DNA of 64,000 nt from Plazaster borealis. Lineage: Eukaryota; Echinodermata; Asteroidea; Forcipulatida; Labidiasteridae. Under the pieces are notes generated by a model, which worked only from the letters and a program-made list of their open reading frames with translations, did no database searches and was not told the DNA's origin. The DNA lies in the NCBI GenBank assembly GCA_021014325.1, contig CM037460.1, forward strand, positions 18,381,044-18,445,043, read 5' to 3'. Below, one piece after another: positions 41,101 to 53,219 of this stretch. The position numbers were made by a program, and so were the translations under genes. The stretch's first letter is position 1; the number at the start of each line of letters is the position of its first letter.

Positions 41101-44100
41101 CTGGTTGGGAGTAGGGTAAAGCCAGATAACCCCGGGGGTGAGCGTACCGAGTGTGCATTTTTCCTAGGAATAATTGCATCGTGTGTGAAATGAACATGTG
41201 GGCTACAGTTCCCCGGGAATTTCCTGGGGTTTTTATTTCCTGGGAATCGGCTTGGTAGTGTGAACAGGGCTAATACGTCCCTACCAGTACCAACCCTCCA
41301 GGAAAATAGTTCTATATGAAGTATAGTCAAAGTCAAGGATAGCATTTGAAAACCTGACAAATAACTGCTGCTTGTTTTAATTGCAGCAATAGAAGTAAGC
41401 CGGATATGAATGATATTTACAAAATCTCGTATCCCAAAGGAGCCCCACATGACACATTATGTCACATTTTGAAAAATCTCAAAAAAATAATAAGGGGAAA
41501 AAATAAGTCTACACCCACTAAGCCCCACTGTGACATCCTCGTAACATAAATAGCGCCCTCTGTCGCCATACCTCTTCCTTTTTGCAGCCTTAGCCTTAGA
41601 CTGGTCCCCTGTCTTTATCCGCAAGGATAAAGACAGGTACTGGTTTTACAGACCCAAGGATATCATTGGATACAATGATTTCAAGGATAAAGACAGGTAC
41701 TGGTTTTACAGACCCAATGATATCATTGGATACAATGATTTCATTGGATAAATGGGCAGTGGCGTAAGCTTTCCATATCTGTGTTATGATTGGTCCGCTC
41801 CGAAGTGACGTTTTTGTCAGCTACACCATCAGCAGGAACTTTTTGATCGTCTGCTGCTGCGCGTGTACATAATGTTTGTATGTCAAACTTGTGCATGTTT
41901 ATACACAATGTATGTGTGTACACGTGTATGTGACTACGAATCTCTACCACGTGAATGGATGAGAGGTCAAAGGTGCGATCCCCCCTTCGCTCAAGGCAGA
42001 TCTCTGGCGTTATTCACGAGCCTTGATGTGTGAAGTCAGATGTTCAGGCTACCTTAGCCTTAACCCTTTACTTAATCTCCTCTATTAAGACACTCACCCC
42101 TTATTATTATTAAGGCAACTTGGGCTTCCCAGGGTTTTGGTTGCTTTTTGGGGGTCAATCAACCATGACCTTTGAGTTTAATGGAATCTTCACAGGTTGG
42201 TTGTATGGTGTGTTTATTTGAAAACTAAAGGATGGAATAAATTAACTTTTCCAAAAATAAAAAGACTTACTCTTCAATCTTCCTGGCCCTGGCTCCTATT
42301 GGCTTCTTGCCGTCCAATCGAATTGCAGCATCGATGACAGCCCCGCCGTGCTCGTACGTGATTGGTGGAGTGTCGGACCAACCACCAGACATGTCCATTC
42401 TGGCCGGGCAAGTCGCTGTCACCCATTTATTCATCGGTGGAGCGTCACACGGCTTAGTGGAAATGAACTACGAGACCAAGACAGAAAAAGAATCAGTGGA
42501 GAGGTCTTTCTGGAAATACCTTTTGTTTCAGAAGTGCTTCTGGGAAAGTAGGGGTGGGTAATTCGCTGACCCTGACCAGAAACAAGGATCTTGTTTGTTA
42601 AACAAGAAAGTTTAGTTATTTTAGAGACAAACTCACCGCTTGTGTTGCTATAACAGCGAGCCTCACTAGAAACACACCTCTTTTGTTGCCATAACAGCAA
42701 GCCTCATAAGAAACTCACCTCTTCTGTTGCCATAACAGCAAGCCTCATGAGAAACTCACCTCTTTTGTTGCCATCACAGCAAGCCTCATGAGAAACTCAC
42801 CCCTTTGGAGGCCATAACAGCTAGCCTCATGAGAAACTCACCTCTTTTGTTGCCATCACAGCAAGCCTCATGAGAAACTCACCCATTTGGAGGCCATAAC
42901 AGCTAGCCTCATGAGAAACTCACCTCTTTGGTTGCCATAACAGCGAGCCTCATGAGAAACTCACCTCTTTGGTTGCCATAACAGCAAGCCTCATGAGAAA
43001 CTCACCTCTTTTAATGCCAAACAGCCTCATGAGACACTCGCCTCTTTGGATACCATAACAGCGAGCCTTGTGATAAACTCACCCCTTTTGTTGCCATAAC
43101 AGCGAGCCTCACGAGAAACTCACCTCGTTGCCATAACCGCAAGCCTCATGAGAAACTCACCTCTTTTGAGGCCATAACAGCTAGCCTCATGAGAAACTCA
43201 CCCCTCTGGAGGACATAACAGCAAGCCTCATGAGAAACTCACCTCTTTTGATACCTTAACAGCTAGCCTCATGAGAAACTCACCTCTTTGGATGCCATAA
43301 CAGCTAGCCGAATGAAGATCTGATCAGCTCCCTCATAGTGTCTAGCCGCTCGGACGAGTCGCTCTGGTCTACCCAGCCAATTGGTACGCTCCTTGGCCAA
43401 GGCCTTCACCCCTTCACAGATCTTGCCCTCCTATCAGAAAGAATTTGTTAATTGCTTAAATAAACAATAAAAGAAACTCTGTGTTTTGAAATACTCAAAA
43501 CTCTTTAAAGGCACTGGACACTATTGGTAATTACTCAAAATAATTGTTAGCATAAAAACTTACTTGGTAACGATCAATGGAGAGCTGTTGATAGTATAAA
43601 ACATTGTGAGAAACGGCTCCCTCTGAAGTAACGTAGTTTTTGAGAAAAAAAGTAATTTCTCAGTAAAATATTTGATTCATTTTGAGACCTCACGCGTGAG
43701 GTCTCAAAATCACACCTGAAAGCACACAACTTCGTGTGACAAGGGTGTTTTTTCTTCCATTATTATCTCGCAACTTCGATGACCAATTGAGTTCAAATTT
43801 TCACAGGTTTGTTATTTTGTGCATATGTTGAGATACACCAAGTGAGAAGACTGGTCTTTGACAATTACCAAAGGTGTCCAGTGTCTTTAAATATAGCACA
43901 TCAAAATCTTTAATCTACTTATCTGCCTAGTTGCTAATCATGTACAGTTGTTTTACAAATCAATTTACTTCTATTTTCTACATAAAATTTGTGATTTATA
44001 TTTGCTAAAAATACAACACCTATAATGGCATTGGTAAGTCACCTGGTTCTGCTCAGCAAGATTCTTTATGTTTGTGCTGACCAAGCTAGTTGAAATAAGC

Positions 44101-47100
44101 CCTCTGGGCCCAATTTCATAGAGCTTCTTAAAGGGTCTGTATACCTTTGGTAGTTGGAACTCATTGTTTGTTTCAATCTTATATAGTTGTAGATATATAC
44201 AATTAAACTAACCTGAGAAAATTTCATTTCAAAAAGGTGCTAGCACTTTTGAGATATTGCCGAAAATCTGGAGCGGTTATGTCCATGCAGGAAGAATAAT
44301 CTGCAATTGGAATACACAATCTGAGAAACGTTACTGCAGTATAGCTTCTCAGATTCAATTTTTTGGGGATAAAAAGTGATATCTTTTTCCATAACCGCAG
44401 CACTTTGAAGTGAAAAGTTTCTCAAAATGCATTATACTATCCAAAGCTGCTGTACTTCTTACCAAGTCAGTTTTTATTGCCATTAATTTTCAGAGTCATT
44501 ACCAAACGTATACAGACCCTTTAAGCAGAAAATATTGCTTAAAATTGTTTCTGCTGAGCAAAACTAAACAGGGTACCAGTAACAGTTGGTACATGAAAAT
44601 TACATGTAAATGTACATGGTATTTTTAGCTGGTAACCTTATTCTGGTAAACATAATTTTGTTGTGCTGAGCAACTTCTTAGGCTTAAAGTAGCCCAATAA
44701 AATAGGGCCAAAGCCATGGTAGTTGATAACATTTTTGGGTCAGTCTTACCTCAAGTAGGTCAAAGGCACTTTGCCATGCAGCATTAGCGGCTGGTCCGCT
44801 ACGCAAACCACCCTTCCCGTTGGCCATTGCACCCAGGACGTTGGCAATGAAAGCAAGACCACGAGCTGCTATGCTTGGAGATTTGCTCTCGTAAATTCCT
44901 GTTTGGAATACGATACGATTCATATTTTAGAACAGACTTGAAGCTATAGGCAAGGTTGTTTAAAGAATAGCGTTGCTGCTAATCAGTCAGCAGGGTGGTT
45001 TAAAGATTACACTAGCGTCGCTGCTAATCGGTCAGCAGGGTGGTTTAAAGAATACAGTAGCGTCACTGCTAATCGGTCAGCAGGGTGGTTTAAAGAATAC
45101 ACTAGCGTCGCTGCTGATCGGTCAGCAGGGTGGTTTAAAGAATACACTAGCGTCGCTGCTGATCGGTCAGCAGGGTGGTTTAAAGAATACACTAGCGTCG
45201 CTGCTGATCGGTCAGCAGGGTGGTTTAAAGAATACAGTAGCGTCACTGCTAATCGGTCAGCAGGGTGGTTTAAAGAATACACTAATGTCGCTGCTAATCG
45301 GTCAGCAGGGTGGTTTAAAGAATACAGTAGCGTCGCTGCTAATCGGTCAGCAGGGTGGTTTAAAGAATACACTAGCGTCGCTGCTAATCGGTCAGCAGGG
45401 GGCGCCAGCACGACTCCGCGGTTGGAGCCTCTGCTGGAGGCCCCTGCTGGGCAATTGAGAAACCTGTTCACCGGAGAAGCACGTCCTGTGTTTTCTTGCA
45501 GTTAATTCCAAAACGTCTACCCTAAAATGGCTACAAATATCAACATAATGTGACAAATTTTATCGTTCATACTCTGATTGTTTTTCGCCGAAGATAAAGT
45601 TTAAACAAAATCCCTCCATATTTCCCTTAAAGATATTTGATGTTTTTCAGAAATGGTTTCTGCCTATACATGCAAACAATCGCCTGTTGGCGGATGGGCA
45701 CATTTGCCGTGAGTAATATTAATTCTGAGGCAAGGTACACATCTTAAACAGATATGTCATAAGTGTCGCTTACCTTAAATTTATGCTGTTTATTAAATTA
45801 TTGTATTACTGAAGCAGTTCGCAACACAAACAAATGGATTGTTCTCTAGTGTAAAGATTAGGTGAATTTACAACATTTGAAGACAACAACACCTTCTGAT
45901 AAAATGGAGTCGTCCATGCAGTCTCAATGGTCGCCAGCAAGCAGCGCGAAGCACAACCGTGTAATTCAAATTTTGTACATACACACATGTACCCACAAAT
46001 ACACATAGGAAACATACGTGTACTTCGCTGCTTGCACAATGATGATTGGTTTTTGTATGTGTGGATTCAGCCAGTCCACGTCGTGAGAGTCGAATGAGGT
46101 TATTTTCAACTTGGTGGCACATTGGTGGCATTACCCCCCCCCCCAACCCCGAATGACAGCAAAGAAACCTACAGGCAAAGGTTGCATTCCTACTAGGTGC
46201 CTCAACCAATCAGATGAAAGTGACCTAGGCCAGTCAGCTGTGTAGGCTGGCCAGATTGCCACATAGACAATATTGGAGGATTGCCACATGCACACTTGGA
46301 AATGGAAACTTGTATATTTGTTTAGGGGGTGGTATTTTCTAACTCCTTTAAGGGGTCTCTGGGAGGGGCACTACATGTCTTTGTGGTAATGAAACCAAGG
46401 GACGACCCTCAAAAGTGACTAGCACTGTGACCCATTAGGCCTGAAGATACCCGTGTATAGAAGATGAAGAAATTTAGTTTCAGATTAAGAAAGAAAAACC
46501 CTAAATAGGGAAAAACCCACTCAATCAGGCAGGGACTGAAAAACCCAATCCACATACAAGGCTTCGGTCCAGTGTCACGGTCTCAGCTATCCGGCGTGCT
46601 CAGCTATCCGGGCATTTCAGCACGCTGTATAGTCATGACCCTCTTCTGAACCTCTGTCGACCCTTCTGCATATATGTCCCACTGTTTAAATAGTGAATGA
46701 TACTCTTGCTCTTTTCACAAAATTCTCTCAAACGATCCACGCGTTCACCGCTCGTACTTCCGCTCATGGACGCCGCCATGACAGCTACTTCTCCGCCGGA
46801 GAGTAGTGCATGTATATGGCAACAGGACTCAGCACGGCACTAAAATGGACTACTTTCGTTTGCTGTGCGCAGACATGGCATGACGTAATGCTACCGTATT
46901 TGGTCATCTGGATAGCTGAGCACGCCAGATAGCTGAGACCGTGACACCGGGTTTCGAACCAGGGTCCACAGAGGTGAAAGGCAGGGAAGAAACCACTGAA
47001 CCAGCCTGAAACCACCATCTCTTTTGAGTTTGTGTTAAAACTCCATCTAAAAGTAAAAAAGGTTAAGTCTGTCCAGAACCATGATGGGGGCACATCAGGT

Positions 47101-50100
47101 CAGTGTTTATACCCGGTTTTATTGGCATTTAAAAACGACTGAGAATATTTCTATTCCCCCTGGACAGGATGCCAGTCCAGCGCAGGTTACTCCCCAGCTC
47201 TTGACGTATAACCATTTGTACGCCTGGGTGGAGAGACGCAAGTATGATAAAAGTGCCTTGCTGAAGAACACAAGTGTCGCGCCTGATCAGGCCAAGATTT
47301 GAAACCCACATTCAGAACTTGAGTCCACTGCCCTAGACCGCTCAGCCAAGACACCCCATTAAAAGTAACTGTTGAAAGTAAACTGTGCTTATTATCAGGC
47401 TGAACAACTTGTGACCATCTGGGCCGGGATTACATCATCGGACCTATTTTCCGGTTTACAACCTCGTAACTACTGTAACACACAAAATGGGTGTCACTGA
47501 GCTGGCTGATAATAATTGAGCTATATGTAGACAGGAATACAATGAAGATGAAATACACGTCTTTTATAGTTGGGCTTTACAGGATATTTATTTAATATTC
47601 CTGGGCTGAATTTCAAAAAAAAGAGAAGTAGAAGAAAAACAAAATGGATTGGGCCACAGTGCACAAATATGTAGCACTGGGCTAACCAGGACGGTCTGTC
47701 TATAAGGTGACAGAACAGCGAAGAATAATCTAAGGATGAAACTATACAATAACAATAATAGTAATAACTAGTTCTTATAAAGCGCATTTTACAATAGCGT
47801 ATCAATGCGCTTTACATTAGCGCCCTGGTCATTGGGCCAATAACATTCCTTTATCTTTCTCAGCCCCCTGGGGAGTATACAGCCCTGAGCTGCCATGGCG
47901 CTCCAAAGGCTTTTCATACACAATATCAACTTCTAACCTCGCAGGTACATATTTATACCCCTTGGTGAAGAGAAGCAATTATAGTAAAGTATCTTGCTCA
48001 AGGATACAAGTGTCATGACCGGGATTCGAATGCTCTAAACCACTCAGACATGTTTATAGTAAAGCTAGTGGGGACAGACTAGGTGGTCATTTTGGTCACT
48101 GCACACGGTTGGGGGGAGGGCAAGGGAAGGAACTGTGGGAATGGAATGTGTTGTCTGGGTGGTCAGAGGATGAGACAATTGCAGTACTATGCCATGGGGG
48201 TATTGGTGGGATTTAAGGGGGAAGGGTGGCTAACTAACAATGTGGGACCCATGTGGAGATATGTAGTCAGAATCTTAGCTTACACTACCTTGATCTATGC
48301 ACTCCAGAGTCTGCTGTGCATATCCCTCCACTGCAGCGCTCCTGAAGAACGGCATCAGGATCTGGTTCCCACCTCGGAGTAGAACTTCTCGTACCCTACG
48401 CCGACCTCCGTCGTAGAAAACGTCCCTACAATAAAATTGACAGTCAGTTACGTAACTCATAGAATAGATACCAATAGATGTTAAAACTATTGAAATTAAG
48501 ATATACTTGTACTCCGATTGAGTTATACTCTTATCCCGATTGGGCCTGTATTCTCTTGATGAGGATATCAATACTACCCAATAAGATTCACAGGCTATTA
48601 GACAACATCAAAACTATCCCAACAGAGATATACTTGTACCCCGATTGAGTTATACTCTTATCCCGATTGGGCCTGTATTCTCTTGATGAGGATATCAATA
48701 CTACCCAATAAGATTCACAGGCTACTAGACAACATCAAAACTATCCCAATAGAGATATACTTGTACCCTGATTGAGTTATACTCTTATCCCGATTGGGCC
48801 TGTATTCTCTTGATGAGGATATCAATACTACCCAATAAGATTCACAGGCTATTAGACAACATCAAAACTATCCCAATTGAGACATACTTGTACCCGATTG
48901 AGTTATACTCTAATCCCGATTGGACCTGCAATCTCTTGATGAGGATATCCATGTTCCTCTATCGGGAAAAAACCTGGGTGCAACGACAGAGGTGCTGTTT
49001 GGGGCACATGACACCTAATGTTTGTACCTTACTGCACTGCATGTCTGGTACTCTGACTCATTCCAATTCTTACATTAACGAGTCTCATATGGACACCAAC
49101 CTTCTCCAAGCGAATTCAGCAGAGAGGTCTACGCACGACAAGATTTCCTCAAGAGAGAGACGCCACGAAGAGCGCCACCTTGCCAACATGATGGGGTCTT
49201 GTTCCCCGCCTTCTAGCCACAGTGTATCTCTGATACCAACATCTTCTTGAATGTTCCAGACTGGGAAGAGTTTTGCGTTGAAAACAGTACGTTCATAGTC
49301 GGTCTAAAATTTTAAAAAAATCAGAAAAAAAAGTTTCAGATGGTATTCAATACGGGAGCTTCAATATGCCCGCTACAGTTTGCCTGGCCAGGAGAAGCCA
49401 ATTACGCAGTTTACGATAGGGAAAATTAGTTGACTAGTGTTTGGTCATCGCGCAGAACCTACCAGGCAACCCCAGCTGCTTGTCCAATTCAGGAAATTAA
49501 GGTCTCATACTTCAAAAAGGTAGCTCCACACACCTTGCTGGAAAAATACTGAATGTTAGCGTGTCATGGACGAGCGGTTAAGAGCACCAGACTCAAGCTC
49601 TGGTGTTTCTGATCAGCAGAGTGTGGGTTCATGTCCCTGTCGTGACACTTGTATCCTTGAGCAACATACTTTTCCATAATTGCTTTGTCCTTCAGATGAG
49701 ACATTAAGCTGTAGGTCCCCTGTACTAGGATTGGTAGTGCACGTAAAAGAACCCAGAACACTTATCGAGGAAGAGAAGGGGATAACCCTGACAAGTAGTG
49801 AGGTGTTTTTCATTGCTTTCACTTGAAAATGGCCAGCAATATTTGATGGATTTTCACTGGTTAGTTGAACAAACTAATGAAAAAATTATCGGAACAAAAC
49901 TATTCAAAGTGTTTGGTTGACTAAAAACTATGGAATGGAAATGAATTTATACTCTTCCAAAAACTAATCATTTCTTTTCCCTTGTTCATTCATGAATATA
50001 TGGCTGAAACTCAAGTCATGAACACTCTCTCAACAATTTTACTTTCTCTCTTTTCACTTTTTCAAGAAATAGTCTTGACTGAGCAGTCCAGTGCACCGGA

Positions 50101-53100
50101 CTCAAAGTTCTGGTTTTGTCAGAAGGTGGGTTCGGATCCTGGTCAAGGCACTTGTGTCCTTAAAAGCAAGACATTCAACCAAAATAGTTTCTTCCTAAAG
50201 TCGTAGGTCCTGTGTGTTGTGTAATGCACGTAAAAGAACCCAGCACACTTATTGTTAAGAGAAGGGGTTTGCCCCTGTGCTTCTGACATGGCTGCCTGCA
50301 TCACCTTGTAAACTGTTACAAGTTGCTAAATGGGTCTCATAATTCAAACATTGCTCAACAAACCTGTCCTAAATATAAAGAGATGCTCGCTTTGAGATGC
50401 CTGTCAGGTGAGAAAAATGGCTATAAAAGAATTGCTTATTATTATTATTACTATTGATACTATAGAGACCGTTCTTTTCTGTATAATCATCACCATATGC
50501 CCAGACACTGCTAATTTTGTCGATTTTTTTGTCTCGTTACTTTCAGGAAAAATGTCAGGAATATTATTAACAAACAGAAATACATGGTTTTGTTTTAGAA
50601 TTGTACACTCTATGCTAACATGGAAAAACATTGGCTTAATGTAAATTCGATCCAAAACCTTTTCTTTGACCCTCTTGTTTGAGAGGAAGTAGGTGAAATC
50701 TTGCGGCCGCTGAGGGCATTTCGGTACAGGCCGCTTGCAGCCGCTATGGTCTCTAAGGGGTTAAATAATGTACAAAGCATGCAATTCTGTGTGGCTATAA
50801 TTCACCTGATGAGCGGACCAGAGATCTTCTTTGTCGATGCCTGTTCTAGTCAGGAACACAATCCACGGCGAGTTGCAGATTGTGCTTGTCCCTTTCACGT
50901 ATGGCGTCTGTAGGGCCAAAAGAGGGGGGTTCAAAAAAAGAGAGAAGTCTGTTTACTAATTCTGCAATAGCTTTTCGTTTCGCCCATTGCTTACATGATG
51001 TTTTGTATACCACACACACAGATCCTTGTCATTTGATTGGTGGAACATGTGTCACGTGTAATCCATTATTTTGCCATGTTTTGACTTGCGTGACACTCCA
51101 AAATAGTATGGATAATTATTGGGCGCTTTGAAGCGTCATTCCCAAAAAGAATTATTCCACGTCCGTTTGTCCAAATGAGGCAAGTTCGTGTCATGGTGTA
51201 CAAGGTTGGTGTCTACATGAAGTTGTCCTTGTTGTTTAGAAGGGGGTTTTAGAATTTTCGGAGTGTCTATTTTTGTGTTTATTGCGAACAAAGAACCCAG
51301 TAAAAGAACCCAGTTACACTTATCGCTAATAGAAGGGGGTTTTCTCCCAGTGTTTCTGGCAGTGGCTGCTGAATGCTCCATGTACTCCATGTTACTAGGC
51401 ATTCTTCGCTTACACAGCTAGCGCAGAAATTCGCCCTTGTCCTGTAAAAGCGAAGAATGGTGATCGCAAGCGCAGAACTTAACAATAAACAGAGCCATGA
51501 AATTGGGCCCAGATAGGTATTTAATCTCTCCAACCTCTGTTAACTTTTATTTTACAAACTTACATCAAGATTGTCAAATTTGCCCAGGACAGTGTAGACC
51601 ATCCGAGTTGTCTTCAGACTTCCCCCTAGCCGAACATGAAATCCTTGTAAGAAAATTCCGGAAGAAAGCTGATGTTTCGCCAACACCTACAAACAAGTTG
51701 GTCGAGGAAAAATAGAAACAGTTATCACAAATTAAATGGTAAAATCCTATAGTAAATTATAAGTACTTTGGAATACCCAGGTCCTTAGTGTGTTTAACTT
51801 TTGCCCATATCTTTTATTTAATTACTCCTTTATTTTAATGAATTATTTTATACAAATTTTATTTGCACTGTCTGTGTCCATGAAGTGTATTACTGTTTGG
51901 TAAACGGTTCTTCTTATTTTCCTCCTTCTTAAGACTCCTTTAAGTTTTTAGTAGTTTCATGTTTTTAAGGGGGTTCATGAAATTCCTGTTACTGTTTACA
52001 GTTGTTTTATATTTATCGGTATGTTTACTGGTTTCTTGTTTTACATCTTTATATCTGTAAAGCACCTTGAGCATCTTTTTAGGCGGATTTTGGCGCTATA
52101 TAAATACTGTTTATTATTATTACTATTATTATTATTATTATAGTAACTTATCTTTCCCCTGAAACATCAAACATGATAGTTGGCCTTTGGAAAAAATTAG
52201 GAAATTATTTTAATGATTACAAGGATTGTAGGATTGGTTTATTACTTGACTAAATATTTTCATTAAAAAATTGTTAACTTGCTTGTGGACTTCTTCTTCT
52301 TCTTTTTTTGTGTTTTACGAAAAAAAACTCACATTAATAATAATAATAATAACAACTGTATTTATATAGCGCCTAACACTTTCAGAAGAAAGTCTCTAAG
52401 CGCTCAAAAGAACAAAAAGAACTTAATTACATATACGATGAATTGAACAGAAAAGTTTTGAGAAGAGTCTTAAAATGTGAGATGGTGGTAGCTTGCATTG
52501 TTTGATTTGAAGAGGGAGATTGTTCCATAAATGTTAAGATTTCTTTCCTGGACTGCTCTTACCTTCGAGGATTTACTGCAGATATTGGACAGCACACAGT
52601 TCTTCTGAATCACAACATTGCGCTGAGAGAAAAAACAATGATATACATGTCATTATAATTTTGAGTTGAAAAAAAGAAAAATATAGAAAATAGAATGAGC
52701 TGTTAATTACTTTTTCTCCCTTTTCACACCTTTGATTTTGTCCTTTGTATTTCCAACTTCTTAAGTACTGCAAAGACTAATTTGTTTGTTGCCCGCCAAA
52801 GAACATCATTATACCAATCAATTACTCTACCTATCTTTACAAACAAATTGAAAAAGCAACTACTTGATGCATATATTCATAGATTATAAATGTTTCTGCT
52901 TTGCCTATAGGTTATGTTATCTTTCAACACACCCTACATTAGCCGTTGTTGTGTCTGTCTGTCAAGTCTATTGTCTGTACAATTGTATGGTGCTGTTACT
53001 TTTATCTTCACCTAAACCTAATTGTTGTCCTACCACTTATTACATACAAAATTGCTATTAATCAATTATTTATATTGCTTATACATTGTAATAGCCTATT

Positions 53101-53186
53101 TTACCATAATGTCATTGTATAACTGAATGTAATGTTAAACTATGTACTTGAATTATGTGTGATGAATGGACAACGATGAAATAAAT

Positions 53187-53219
<33 letters not shown>

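Noticed and set aside
42655..43310. CRISPR-like array of regular repeats
   Set aside because: Units are contiguous, with no unique spacers, and lie in an animal intron.
48505..48955. Possible clustered regulatory or RNA repeats
   Set aside because: A plain 127-bp tandem repeat with no hairpin or conserved element visible.
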